A stretch of 64,000 nucleotides of DNA from the NCBI GenBank assembly GCA_021771635.1, contig JAETOQ010000001.1, forward strand, positions 1 to 64,000, given 5' to 3'. Below are positions 1 through 7,395 of the stretch, piece by piece. This DNA comes from Oscillospiraceae bacterium. Lineage in GTDB: Bacteria; Bacillota; Clostridia; Oscillospirales; Oscillospiraceae. Under the pieces are notes generated by a model. It worked only from the letters and a program-made list of their open reading frames with translations. It was not told the DNA's origin and did not search any database. The translations under genes were made by a program, and so were the position numbers. The stretch's first letter is position 1; every line of letters begins with the position of its first letter.

Positions 1-358
1 CGGAGCCGAAACCTTGAAATCGCCGGAATTCATTTCCGGCGATTTGAGTGGGATCGAGGGGCCCCCGCTGTGACGTAAGCGAAGCGAGTCACAGTGGGGA
101 GCCTGACCTGCGCGGTGAGCCGCCGGGTGCCCCGGCTGTATATAGAGGGAGGAGCAGTGGTGGAGCGCAGCCTGCGATTGCTTCTGTAACCACAGTACAC
201 TGATACCCTGTCCCGCGCATAGGATAGTACGGGGCAAGGACGCCGGAATTTTGCTTTCCCGGCAGCGTATAAATTCCGAAACTGCGTGGGAGAATGAAAG
301 TGGCCTCACCGAAGAACCTTTCGGTGACGGGTACTTCTTTCGGCGGAGTGTGAACTTT
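1..358. other. Intergenic stretch with two hairpins, no gene recognised
   Basis: No convincing coding region precedes mazF here. Two inverted repeats are visible. One at 17-45 has 12-base arms that pair perfectly (AAATCGCCGGAA with its complement) around a 5-base loop. The other at 62-99 pairs CCCCCGCTGTGAC with GTCACAGTGGGG with one G-T pair. Neither is followed by a T-run, so they are not typical terminators. A ten-codon GTG reading frame with a good GGGAGGAG site starts near 155 and ends at 189; it may be a chance uORF. The antitoxin expected beside mazF is not here, so it may lie left of the window. Confidence 0.5.
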
Positions 359-727
359 GTGGATACGAGTGTCAAGCGCGGCGATATTTACTATGCCGAT
401 CTCTCCCCGGTGGTGGGCAGCGAACAGGGCGGCATCCGGCCCGTTCTGATCATTCAGAACGACACCGGAAACCGTTACAGCCCCACCGTGATCGCGGCGG
501 CCATTACTTCCCAGACGGGCAAGGCACGGCTGCCGACACATATCGACCTGCCTGTGGATCGGAACTGTGGCCTGAGCCGGGACTCCGTAGTTCTGCTGGA
601 GCAGATACGGACTCTGGACAAAAAGCGCCTGCGGGAGCGGATGGGCCATGTGGAGGAATCTGTGATGGGAAAGGTCGACACGGCCATCGCGGTGAGTTTT
701 GGCCTGCCCCATGACCAGTTGGTTTGA
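359..727 (+). CDS. mazF: MazF/PemK-family endoribonuclease toxin
   Basis: Predicted type II toxin-antitoxin mRNA interferase of about 122 aa, close in length to Bacillus NdoA. The N-terminal family signature is clear: [20 protein letters not shown] followed by [10 protein letters not shown]. The arginine in GGIRPV and the threonine in AAITSQ match the catalytic positions of NdoA. A longer frame is open from 251, but GTG 359 follows a GGCGGAG site at about 10 bases and puts the start just before the conserved VKRGD, so it is preferred; GTG 350 is the alternative. No antitoxin gene is seen next to it inside the window. Family assignment is strong; toxicity in this host is inference. Confidence 0.9.
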   Translation: MDTSVKRGDIYYADLSPVVGSEQGGIRPVLIIQNDTGNRYSPTVIAAAITSQTGKARLPTHIDLPVDRNCGLSRDSVVLLEQIRTLDKKRLRERMGHVEESVMGKVDTAIAVSFGLPHDQLV

Positions 728-791
728 TGGGCGGTTCTCCCGGAAGGGGATCCTTTCCGGGAGAACGACACGAAAGATAACGGAGGTACAT

Positions 792-1292
792 ATGAAAAAG
801 AACAGATGGGTGCTGCGGATGATGGTGCTGCTGGTGATCTGCGGCGCACTGAATATGACGGTGTCGCTGGCGGCGGAGGCCGGTTCCTCCGGGGACCCGC
901 TGGTGACACTGAGCTATCTGAACGATACGTTCATGAGCACGATCATGCAGAATGTGGACCAGAAGATCGCCGCCCGGAACAGTCAGCTGGCACAGAGCGG
1001 CGGACTGCTCCCAAGCGGCGGGACAGGCGCCGTATTCTCCGTGGTGACGCTGTCCAGCGGGCAGACACTTACCGGAGATATCGGCTGTGAGGTGATGCTG
1101 CGGGTCGGGACCGCCGTATGCGCGGCGTCCTCCAGCCCGGGACTGATCGACGAGACCACCGCCGGAACGCTGAACAACGGCGGGGCTTTGGCACAGAACC
1201 ATCTGTATATGATGACCATTGAAAACCGCGGTGTCAGGGCCACCGCCGCCACCACCAAGCTGCTGGTGCGGGGGAGTTATACCATCTCCTGA
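792..1292 (+). CDS. Exported protein of unknown function
   Basis: A 166-aa protein with a typical signal peptide (MKKNR basic start, hydrophobic segment about residues 8-25, probable cleavage after AEA near 30). The mature part has no enzyme motif I recognise. It has a short predicted helical stretch (LSYLNDTFMSTIMQNVDQ) and then a Gly/Thr-rich beta-type region ending TTKLLVRGSYTIS. Similar small exported proteins of this form occur in Oscillospiraceae, from memory, without known function. ATG 792 follows GGAGG with good spacing, about 65 bases after mazF, and a strong terminator follows at 1401. Confidence 0.75.
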   Translation: MKKNRWVLRMMVLLVICGALNMTVSLAAEAGSSGDPLVTLSYLNDTFMSTIMQNVDQKIAARNSQLAQSGGLLPSGGTGAVFSVVTLSSGQTLTGDIGCEVMLRVGTAVCAASSSPGLIDETTAGTLNNGGALAQNHLYMMTIENRGVRATAATTKLLVRGSYTIS

Positions 1293-1395
1293 CCTTGATC
1301 CAGACTTGGATATCCATGCAGAGCCGGCTTGCCTGATGCATGAAGCACAGCGGCTTCCTCCGAAACGCCGGTTCCGGGGAAAACTCATATTACAT

Positions 1396-1440
1396 AAAAA
1401 GCCCCGTCCGCGCATAGTCTTGCGCAGACGGGGCTTTTGT
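1396..1440 (+). terminator. Rho-independent terminator
   Basis: GCCCCGTC and GACGGGGC arms (1401-1434) around a CGCGCA/TGCGC extension, followed by CTTTTGTT. It ends the transcript of the exported protein at 792-1292. An A-run on the left side may let it work in the other direction as well. Confidence 0.85.
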
Positions 1441-1459
1441 TGGGAAGGGGGCCGAGGGC

Positions 1460-1987
1460 ATGGACAAGTTTCCGCTGTTGTGGGATGGCAAGGCGTCGGG
1501 AGAGTTGACGACGGAGCGGGAGGCGCTCTACACCTGGTTTTCCGCCTCATGCCAACTGCCCCAAAAGGGCCTGTGGTGCGCCTGGGTAGTCGGAGAGCGG
1601 GGAGAACTGCGCCTGGGGATCCTGGAGCCTGCCGGAAAGCAGGCGTCCATCCGCCGGCGGTTTTCCGACCGAATGACGATGCCCCTGGGAAAGATCCTGC
1701 GGGGGGAGCTGCGGCGGGCTGATGTTCCGGCCGGGGCAGAGGCCTGGGAGGCGGCCCCGGAGCCGGGCAGGCTGTTCCGGGCCGGATGGCTGCGGCAGCG
1801 CCTGCGGGGAATGACGGGAGCGTTGACCAGGACAGAAAATGGGCGTCGGTATCTGGCACTTTTATATGACAAGGGAAAACCCTTTCCACTGACGACGCTG
1901 TTTTGCTTTGCACGGATCAGGTGTATCCAGGGGAGGACCTATGCGGTGTTCGCCTTTGACGACCGGGAGACGCCGGTGTTTTGGTGA
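1460..1987 (+). CDS. Uncharacterised 175-aa protein
   Basis: An open frame with codon use like its neighbours, preceded by a purine-rich GAAGGGGG stretch about 13 bases before ATG 1460. No signal peptide, membrane segment or known catalytic motif is seen. The product has many Trp and Arg residues (for example LPQKGLWCAWVVGERG) and a C-terminal part rich in aromatic residues (TYAVFAFDDRETPVFW). It may be a small cytoplasmic protein limited to this clade. It stands alone after a terminator and upstream of the nrdR leader. Function unknown. Confidence 0.65.
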   Translation: MDKFPLLWDGKASGELTTEREALYTWFSASCQLPQKGLWCAWVVGERGELRLGILEPAGKQASIRRRFSDRMTMPLGKILRGELRRADVPAGAEAWEAAPEPGRLFRAGWLRQRLRGMTGALTRTENGRRYLALLYDKGKPFPLTTLFCFARIRCIQGRTYAVFAFDDRETPVFW

Positions 1988-2051
1988 GCCGGGACCTTTG
2001 CGGCATGGATCGGAGACCTGAAAAAATTTTGTAAAAATGAGAATCATGTAT

Positions 2052-2103
2052 ACAATATTTTGTGGCGCTATGGTATAATAGCCGCAAAAGCGGCTATTAT
2101 ACC
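2052..2103 (+). promoter_or_regulatory. nrdR leader: possible NrdR box, -10 element and perfect hairpin
   Basis: ACAATATTTTGT at 2052-2063 is a dyad that resembles NrdR-box half-sites. TATAAT at 2074-2079 can serve as a -10 element. The -10 lies inside the left arm of a perfect 14-bp inverted repeat, 2072-2085 with 2090-2103, around an AAAA loop. A box covering the -35 side of the promoter would fit autoregulation by NrdR. The match to the NrdR consensus is my judgement by eye only. Confidence 0.4.
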
Positions 2104-2158
2104 TGCTTTATGTCCTCATCGGCTCCCGGCTCGCGCCGGAACCGCCGAGGGATGACAC

Positions 2159-2191
2159 ATGATACCATTTCACTGTGCTTTATGGTATCAT
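2159..2191. repeat. Perfect 10-bp inverted repeat before nrdR
   Basis: ATGATACCAT at 2159-2168 and its complement ATGGTATCAT at 2182-2191 are separated by 13 bases. There is no T-run. It may be an operator or an mRNA leader hairpin of nrdR, which starts at 2277. Confidence 0.45.
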
Positions 2192-2276
2192 ATCCCCAAT
2201 TCCAGAGAGCGTCTGGAGGTATTGCGCGATACGAGAAAACGCCGGGTGTCCCCGGTGGAATATTGGGAGGTCCCCT

Positions 2277-2732
2277 ATGAAATGTCCGTTTTGCGGTTAC
2301 AGTGAGAGCAAGGTCATCGATTCCCGTCCCGCTGAGGAGGGCGCCAGCATCCGCCGCAGGAGAGAGTGCCTTTCCTGCGCCAAGCGGTTCACCACCTATG
2401 AGACGGTGGAGAGCCTGCCCATGGTGGTGGTGAAAAAGGACGGCAGCCGGCAGAGCTTTGACCGCCGGAAGGTCCTGGGCGGCATGATCCGCGCCTGCGA
2501 GAAACGTCCGGTCCCCCTGGCGGAGCTGGAGCGCATCTCCGAGGAGATCGAACAGGACCTTCAGAACGCCATGGAGCGGGAGATCAAAACGGAGGCCATC
2601 GGCGAAAGAGTGATGGACCGCCTGCGGGCCGTGGACCAGGTGGCCTACGTCCGCTTTGCCTCCGTGTACCGCCAGTTCAAGGACATCGACACCTTTATGG
2701 CGGAGCTGAATAAGCTGCTTGCCGAAAAGTAA
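2277..2732 (+). CDS. nrdR: Transcriptional repressor NrdR
   Basis: NrdR senses ATP/dATP and represses ribonucleotide reductase genes. The 151-aa product has the full family layout: an N-terminal zinc ribbon with Cys3, Cys6, Cys31 and Cys34 (CPFC and CLSC), the RRRRE linker, and an ATP-cone from about residue 49 beginning [13 protein letters not shown]. Length matches the family. ATG 2277 follows GGGAGG and begins directly at the conserved MKCPFC, so an upstream in-frame extension is not used. It appears monocistronic; no nrd genes are in this window. Confidence 0.97.
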   Translation: MKCPFCGYSESKVIDSRPAEEGASIRRRRECLSCAKRFTTYETVESLPMVVVKKDGSRQSFDRRKVLGGMIRACEKRPVPLAELERISEEIEQDLQNAMEREIKTEAIGERVMDRLRAVDQVAYVRFASVYRQFKDIDTFMAELNKLLAEK

Positions 2733-2740
2733 TTGGGCAT

Positions 2741-3124
2741 TTATAGGATATTCCTGACCGTGAATTGCTCCATTTCCGCCAGCAGGCGCAGCTGATCCCG
2801 CAGGTCGGAGAGCTCCGCCCGGAACTCCGTGATCTCCTGGGTGCCGGCAAAGGCCATGGCACGGTGGTACATGGCCTCCGCGTCATCCACCGCGTCGTGC
2901 TGGGAGACGATGTGGAGGTAGGTTTGACAGGAGGACCAGTCCTCATAGCTGTCCGAGAGGGCGGAGAGGGCACGGGGCCAGTCTTCCGCCTGGGCCAGCT
3001 CATCCGCCTGCTGGAGCTGCGCCCGCCAGCGGTCCGTATGGAACGACATGGTGCCGCTGTTCCAAATGGCAAAGGCCAGAATGACCGACAGCACGGCGAT
3101 GGGGGGCAGATAGGCTTTTTTCAT
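2741..3124 (-). CDS. DUF4363 family protein
   Basis: A 127-aa protein with an N-terminal hydrophobic segment (about residues 5-22) that anchors or exports it, followed by a mostly helical domain (WRAQLQQADELAQAEDWPRALSA type repeats). It matches the DUF4363 style of protein that often follows a DUF421 gene in Clostridia. Its ATG overlaps the stop codon of the DUF421 gene in an ATGA, so the two are probably translated together. Function is not known; the pairing suggests a partner of the DUF421 membrane protein. Confidence 0.8.
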   Translation of the reverse strand: MKKAYLPPIAVLSVILAFAIWNSGTMSFHTDRWRAQLQQADELAQAEDWPRALSALSDSYEDWSSCQTYLHIVSQHDAVDDAEAMYHRAMAFAGTQEITEFRAELSDLRDQLRLLAEMEQFTVRNIL

Positions 3125-3804
3125 GCCGGCTTCTCCTTTTTGACACAGGTCACCTGCCCCTGTTCGTCCAGTGTCAGAAGAAAGACCTCTTTCGGAGAGG
3201 ACAGGTGCTTTTTTTGCAGCTCCTCCTGGAGCCATTGTTCGTCCTTTCCATGGGAGGCGAGATTTTTCCGAAGGACGCGGCCGTCGTTGATCAGGATGAC
3301 CGGCAGCGTCACATCGTCCTCCAATTCCAGCCCCAGCTGGCTGACGGTGGGCGGCTGCTGGCGTGTCCAGGGCAGGACGGACAGCTGGCCGGAGTTTTCC
3401 AGGATGGCGTATTTCACATCGTTGATGCTGGAGATCCCCTGCCCGCGCAATTCCTCCAGCAGTTCATCCAGCGTATAGCGGTTTTTCCGCATGGTCTCCT
3501 GCTGGAGCTTGCCGTTCCGGATCAGGATGGCCGGTGTGCCACAGACCAGCTCCCGGAAGCGCAGGCTGTGCAGCGACAGCTGGCTCATCAGCATGGAGAG
3601 GGCCAGCAGCGTCAGGATCGGGATGACGCCCGCCAGCAGCGGGATGCCGAAATCCTGCATGGGGACGGTGGCCAGATCCGAGATCATCATGGTCAGGACC
3701 AGCTCGCTGGGCTCCAGCTCGCCGATCTGCCGCTTGCCCATCAGCCGCAGGCCGATCATGATGAGAAAATAGAGTATTACGGTGCGCGCGAAGGCGGTCA
3801 TCAT
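3121..3804 (-). CDS. DUF421 (YetF-like) membrane protein
   Basis: A 227-aa protein with three N-terminal membrane helices (about residues 4-22, 37-55 and 60-80) and two YetF-type C-terminal domains. Family signs include LRLMGKRQIGELEPSELVL and GTPAILIRNGKL. In Bacillus, related YetF/YdfS-like proteins are spore or envelope membrane proteins. ATG 3804 follows GGAGGAG; an upstream in-frame ATG at 3852 lacks a site. It is the first gene of a two-gene operon with the DUF4363 gene. Role here is inferred only from family. Confidence 0.9.
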   Translation of the reverse strand: MMTAFARTVILYFLIMIGLRLMGKRQIGELEPSELVLTMMISDLATVPMQDFGIPLLAGVIPILTLLALSMLMSQLSLHSLRFRELVCGTPAILIRNGKLQQETMRKNRYTLDELLEELRGQGISSINDVKYAILENSGQLSVLPWTRQQPPTVSQLGLELEDDVTLPVILINDGRVLRKNLASHGKDEQWLQEELQKKHLSSPKEVFLLTLDEQGQVTCVKKEKPA

Positions 3805-3857
3805 AGGCAGTCTCCTCCATGGAGGAGTATTTGCCGTTTTCCGCGCCTTCATTCCCG

Positions 3858-3885
3858 GATAACGCTCCCGTGGGGGAGTTTTATC
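3858..3885. repeat. Small hairpin in the divergent DUF421/glmS interval
   Basis: GATAA...CTCCC pairs with GGGAG...TTATC around a GTGG turn. It has a short T-run on the plus strand but no upstream plus-strand gene to terminate. It lies about 55 bases upstream of the DUF421 start and may affect that gene. Confidence 0.35.
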
Positions 3886-3923
3886 TATACTATGATCGAA
3901 ATCGCAGAGGTGAAAGGAGGCTT

Positions 3924-3962
3924 ATGGGGCAGGCCCCATCACAAAGCGCCATGTACCTGTAA
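3924..3962 (+). CDS. Possible 12-codon leader ORF
   Basis: ATG 3924 is preceded by a near-ideal AAAGGAGG site at 3913-3920 and encodes a 12-residue peptide (MGQAPSQSAMYL) ending at TAA 3960. The last codons fall in a small hairpin (CCTGTAA pairing with TTACAGG, about 3955-3980). It lies about 415 bases before glmS. It could be a leader peptide, or a chance frame near the edge of a repeat. Coding status is uncertain. Confidence 0.25.
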   Translation: MGQAPSQSAMYL

Positions 3963-4104
3963 TGATATTTCACTTTACAGGATAACGAGGAGAAGAGAGA
4001 ATCGAAAATTCGGCGGATGCTCTTCCGTGCCCGCGGGCATGTGACACAGTCGGCAAATATGCGGGCGACCGCAAAACAGAGAGGCTGTGACCGCGGTAAA
4101 AGTG

Positions 4105-4340
4105 ACAAATGACTGCGCGTTTGTCCTTTTGATACGATTCTTCCACAGAAAATAGATATTTTCTGTGGAAAAGGCGTCGCTAAGCGCGCCGCCCATTTGT
4201 GCCACAGACACAAATACCGTCTCATAAGACTTCAACGCGCCTTCTGCGCTATAAAAAGCATTGGACAGTCGTTGGCGCTTCAGCGCCTTACGAATATCGC
4301 ATCCCCTTTGCGGGGAGACTTTGTCTGCTTTTTCATGAAG
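4105..4340 (+). repeat. Modular hairpin repeat R1, copy 1 (upstream of glmS)
   Basis: The element reads, in order: GATACGATTC; a long A/T-loop hairpin at 4141-4170 (TTCCACAGAAAATA and its complement); the block GGCGTCGCTAAGCGCGCCGCC; a hairpin at 4195-4215 (ATTTGTG/CACAAAT); the word GTCTCATAAGAC; ACGCGCCTTC.GCGCTATA; GTTGGCGCTTCAGCGCCTTACG; and a CCCC-TTTG-CGGGG hairpin near 4302-4315 followed by a T-rich stretch. The same order recurs at 6405-6617 on the other strand; partial copies are at 12060-12137 and 41640-41800. It separates the DUF421 operon from glmS. Confidence 0.75.
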
Positions 4341-4378
4341 TCTAGTATGATGCGAGACATTGATCAGGAGGATCTTCT

Positions 4379-6217
4379 ATGTGCGGAATCATTGGATTTG
4401 TGGGCCGCGAGCAGGCGGCCCCGATTTTGTTGGACGGATTGGCCCGGATGGAGTACCGGGGCTATGACTCCGCCGGCATTGCGGTGCGCTCTGATACCAG
4501 AGGCCTGCAGGTGAAAAAGACAAAGGGCCGGCTGCAGGTCCTGGCGGACCTGACACACGGCGGCGCCGACCTGGAGGGGACGCTGGGCATCGGCCATACC
4601 CGCTGGGCCACCCACGGCGAGCCCAACGACGTCAACGCCCATCCCCATATCAGCGAGAACGGCAGCATCGCCCTGGTCCACAACGGCATCATTGAAAACT
4701 ATCTGGAGATCAAGGAGCATCTGCAGAAGCTGGGGGTGACCTTCACCTCTGACACGGATTCGGAAGTGGTGGCCCAGCTTTTGGAATTCCACTACAACGA
4801 GTGCCACAACATGCTGGAGGCCGTGGGCCGTGTCCTGCGGCGCATCGAGGGTTCCTACGCCTTCGGTATCATCTGCTCCGACTATCCCAACGCCCTCATC
4901 GCCGCCCGGAAGGACAGCCCGCTGATCCTGGGCTTCGGGGAAAACGGCAACTTCATCGCCTCCGATGTGACGGCGGTCATCAAGTACACCCGGGACGTGG
5001 TCTACATGGATGACGGTGAGATCGCCGTGGTCACGTCCGACAGCGTGGATGTGTTTGACGACGAGCTGATCCCGGTGGAAAAACAGCATGCCCTGGTGGA
5101 TTGGGATGTCTCCGCCGCGGAAAAGGGCGGCTATGCCCACTTTATGTTCAAGGAGATCATGGAGCAGCCGGAGGCCATCCGCAAGACGGTGTCCCCCCGC
5201 ATTCGGGAGGGCCGGGTGGTCCTGGACGACGTGAAGCTCACGGCGGAGTATGTGAAAAACATCTCCCGGATCTTTATCATCGCCTGCGGCTCGTCCTACC
5301 ATGTGGGCATGGTCAGCAAATACAACTGGGAGCGGCTGCTGCGCCGCCCGGTGCAGGTGGACCTGGCCTCGGAATTCCGGTACAGTGATCCGCTGGTGGA
5401 TGAAAACACGCTGGTCATCGTCATCAGCCAGTCCGGCGAGACGCTGGACACCATGGCCGCCATGCGGGAGGCCAAGCGCCGGGGCGCCAGGACGCTGGCC
5501 GTGGTCAATGTGGTGGGCAGCTCCGTCGCCCGGGAGGCCGACGACGTGCTGTACACCTGGGCCGGTCCGGAGATCGCCGTGGCCACCACCAAGGCATATT
5601 CCACCCAGCTGGTGCTGATGGATCTGGTGGGGCTGTATCTGGCGGACCTGCTGGGAACTGTGGAGAGGGAGGAATACGACACCATTCTGGCGGAGCTTCA
5701 GCGGCTGCCGGAGAAGATGGAACGGTTCCTGGAACATTTTGAGGATGTGCAGTATTTTGCCTCCCGGTATTTCAACCACAGCTCCATTTTCTTCATTGGG
5801 CGGAATTTGGACTACGCCATGGGCCTGGAAGGCTCTCTGAAGCTGAAGGAGATCAGCTACATCCACTCCGAGGCCTACGCCTCCGGCGAGCTGAAGCACG
5901 GCACCATCTCCCTGATCGAGCCGGGCACCCTGGTGGTGGCCCTGGGGACCTACGCGCCGCTGTTCGACAAGGCCATGAGCAATGTGGTGGAGGTGAAGGC
6001 CCGGGGCGCGGAGGTCCTGGCCGTCACGACGGAGACCTTCCGGGAGAAGATGGAAAAGACCGCCGATTCCACCATCGTGATCCCGGACACCCATGTGATC
6101 CTCCAGCCCTCCCTGGGCGTGGTGCCCCTGCAGCTGTTTGCCTATTACGTGGCGCTGCAGCGGGGCTGCGACATCGACAAGCCCCGGAATCTGGCAAAGT
6201 CCGTCACCGTGGAATGA
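4379..6217 (+). CDS. glmS: Glutamine--fructose-6-phosphate aminotransferase (isomerizing)
   Basis: GlmS makes glucosamine-6-phosphate from fructose-6-phosphate and glutamine, the entry to UDP-GlcNAc and peptidoglycan. The 612-aa product begins MCGIIGFVG, with the Cys2 nucleophile of the class II glutaminase domain. It has HTRWATHGEPND and HNGIIENY in the glutaminase domain (to about residue 220), followed by two SIS sugar-isomerase domains (SQSGETLDT near 345 and LEGSLKLKEISYIHSEAY near 480). The end, DKPRNLAKSVTVE, is the normal family terminus. ATG 4379 follows AGGAGG. No glmS ribozyme was recognised in the leader, which instead holds repeat R1. Confidence 0.98.
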   Translation: MCGIIGFVGREQAAPILLDGLARMEYRGYDSAGIAVRSDTRGLQVKKTKGRLQVLADLTHGGADLEGTLGIGHTRWATHGEPNDVNAHPHISENGSIALVHNGIIENYLEIKEHLQKLGVTFTSDTDSEVVAQLLEFHYNECHNMLEAVGRVLRRIEGSYAFGIICSDYPNALIAARKDSPLILGFGENGNFIASDVTAVIKYTRDVVYMDDGEIAVVTSDSVDVFDDELIPVEKQHALVDWDVSAAEKGGYAHFMFKEIMEQPEAIRKTVSPRIREGRVVLDDVKLTAEYVKNISRIFIIACGSSYHVGMVSKYNWERLLRRPVQVDLASEFRYSDPLVDENTLVIVISQSGETLDTMAAMREAKRRGARTLAVVNVVGSSVAREADDVLYTWAGPEIAVATTKAYSTQLVLMDLVGLYLADLLGTVEREEYDTILAELQRLPEKMERFLEHFEDVQYFASRYFNHSSIFFIGRNLDYAMGLEGSLKLKEISYIHSEAYASGELKHGTISLIEPGTLVVALGTYAPLFDKAMSNVVEVKARGAEVLAVTTETFREKMEKTADSTIVIPDTHVILQPSLGVVPLQLFAYYVALQRGCDIDKPRNLAKSVTVE

Positions 6218-6224
6218 AATGAGG

Positions 6225-6262
6225 ACCAGGCCCGTGCTGTTCAGCGCGGGCCTGGTTTTTTC
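6225..6262 (+). terminator. glmS terminator
   Basis: ACCAGGCCCG (6225-6234) pairs with CGGGCCTGGT (6247-6256), followed by TTTTTTC. It sits eight bases after the glmS stop. Confidence 0.92.
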
Positions 6263-6404
6263 TTGTTTCTCTCACGTTTTTCTCACGGTGTGAGGGATCA
6301 CCACAGTCCCATCAGCAAAGGGACGGATCGAGATCAAAAAAATTGAAATTGCCCCTTGACTCTCCCGTTATGGCAGGGCGTATGCTGTACTTGAGCTCAA
6401 CTAT

Positions 6405-6617
6405 AACTTGTCAAAAAGGTTGAACACCTTTTTCCCCGCAAGGGGGACGCGGCAACCGTAAGCGGCGGAGCCGCCAACGGCTGCCCAGTATAGCGCGAAG
6501 GCGCGTCAAGTTCTTATGAGACGTATTTTGCACTGTTAAGGCGCAAAATGGAAACGCACCAATGCGTTTCCATTCCCGATAAAACTGAATCGTTTTATCG
6601 GGAATTCGTATAAAAAG
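6405..6617 (-). repeat. Modular hairpin repeat R1, copy 2
   Basis: Read on the minus strand it carries the same words as copy 1: TATACGA, then a hairpin (TTCCCGATAAAAC...GTTTTATCGGGAA, 6583-6606), a second hairpin (GGAAACGCA...TGCGTTTCC), CGTCTCATAAGAACTT, ACGCGCCTTCGCGCTATA, CGTTGGCGGCTCCGCCGCTTACGG, CCCCCTTGCGGGG, and finally AAAAAGGTGTTCAACCTTTTT. Hairpin stems differ from copy 1 but remain paired. The 730-base interval 6218-6949 contains this element, the terminator before it and a tandem repeat after it; no gene is seen. Confidence 0.75.
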
Positions 6618-6823
6618 AAAACCACCGGCTGTGCCGTGATTCCAAAAAGCTTTAGCTCTGCCCAGAAAAATATCCGAGCATAAAAAACGGCAGAAAAAAA
6701 GAGACAGAAGTATGGGCAGAGAAGCGGGGATGCCCTACCGCTATGATTTCTCCTGATTGAACAAAAGTTTTGTTTTGTGCATTCGGGCGGATCTGCTCCA
6801 GACGGGCCGGTGCCAGGACCGCG

Positions 6824-6874
6824 CCCTTTACCTTTACCCTTACCTTTACCCTTACCTTTACCCTTACCTTAACC
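6824..6874. repeat. Telomere-like tandem repeat, 12-bp unit
   Basis: Three exact copies of TTTACCCTTACC at 6833-6868, flanked by partial units (CCCTTTACC before, TTAACC after). It lies about 80 bases upstream of the DUF6291 gene. The copy number is likely to vary by slippage. If translated it would give alternating Thr/Phe/Leu, but the downstream gene start at 6950 excludes it. Confidence 0.85.
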
Positions 6875-6949
6875 GGAAAATCTTCCAAGATTGTACGTGA
6901 CCGTGCAACTCTCCGCCGATTTCCGCCTGTATTGAGGGGAGGTGAGCAT

Positions 6950-7333
6950 TTGCCCAATGAGAAGACCGGGTTCCTGATCCACCGGGACGCCTATATGCAC
7001 GTTATGGCGTTGTCCCCGGAACAGCGGGGGGAGCTGTTTGGATGCCTGTTCTGGTTTGCCGAGCGGGTGGCCCAGAGGGGCTATCTGGACGTTACAGTGG
7101 CGGCGGCCCAGTGCACCAACCTGACGCCGGAGGCCAAGATGGCCTTCCGCTTTATGGCGGACAGCATCCAGCGGGACACCATGAAGTGGCGAGACAAGCA
7201 GTCCAGCTATCTGGCGGCGGCGGAGCGGCGCGCGGAAAAGCGGAAAGAGTCCGCCGCTCCCATGCCTTTCAAAGGGAAGGGCGTGGACGTCTATCCCTCG
7301 GAGGAGGAGCACAAGGCCCTGCTGGAGGGCTGA
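6950..7333 (+). CDS. DUF6291 domain protein
   Basis: A 127-aa protein with the features of the DUF6291 family found in phage and mobile regions of Firmicutes: GFLIHRDAYMHVMALSPEQRGELFGCLFWFAE near the start and TPEAKMAFRFMADSIQRDTMKW in the middle. The C-terminal third is charged (AERRAEKRKES) and then ends in a short acidic tail. TTG 6950 follows a very strong GGGGAGGTG site; the longer open frame upstream runs through the tandem repeat and is rejected. Related proteins are often placed near replication genes in phages, but no phage genes accompany it here. Function unknown. Confidence 0.75.
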   Translation: MPNEKTGFLIHRDAYMHVMALSPEQRGELFGCLFWFAERVAQRGYLDVTVAAAQCTNLTPEAKMAFRFMADSIQRDTMKWRDKQSSYLAAAERRAEKRKESAAPMPFKGKGVDVYPSEEEHKALLEG

Positions 7334-7395
7334 CTCTACCGCTGGTCGGTTGCCTTTTGCCGCCTCCGGCGGTACACTGAGGGCGAGGTGATAGT

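Noticed and set aside
3975-4235. 86-codon minus-strand frame upstream of glmS
   Set aside because: It reads through the R1 repeat hairpins. Similar frames appear wherever such repeats lie, so it is likely a database-type artefact.
3862-4378. glmS ribozyme
   Set aside because: The expected core sequence was not recognised by eye. A covariance search is needed for a firm statement.
4364-6094. Long minus-strand open frame opposite glmS
   Set aside because: It is rich in His, Gly and Gln and has no motifs. It is the shadow of the glmS codons.
6833-6868. Short tandem units as a CRISPR array
   Set aside because: The units are 12 bases with no spacers, so it is a simple tandem repeat.
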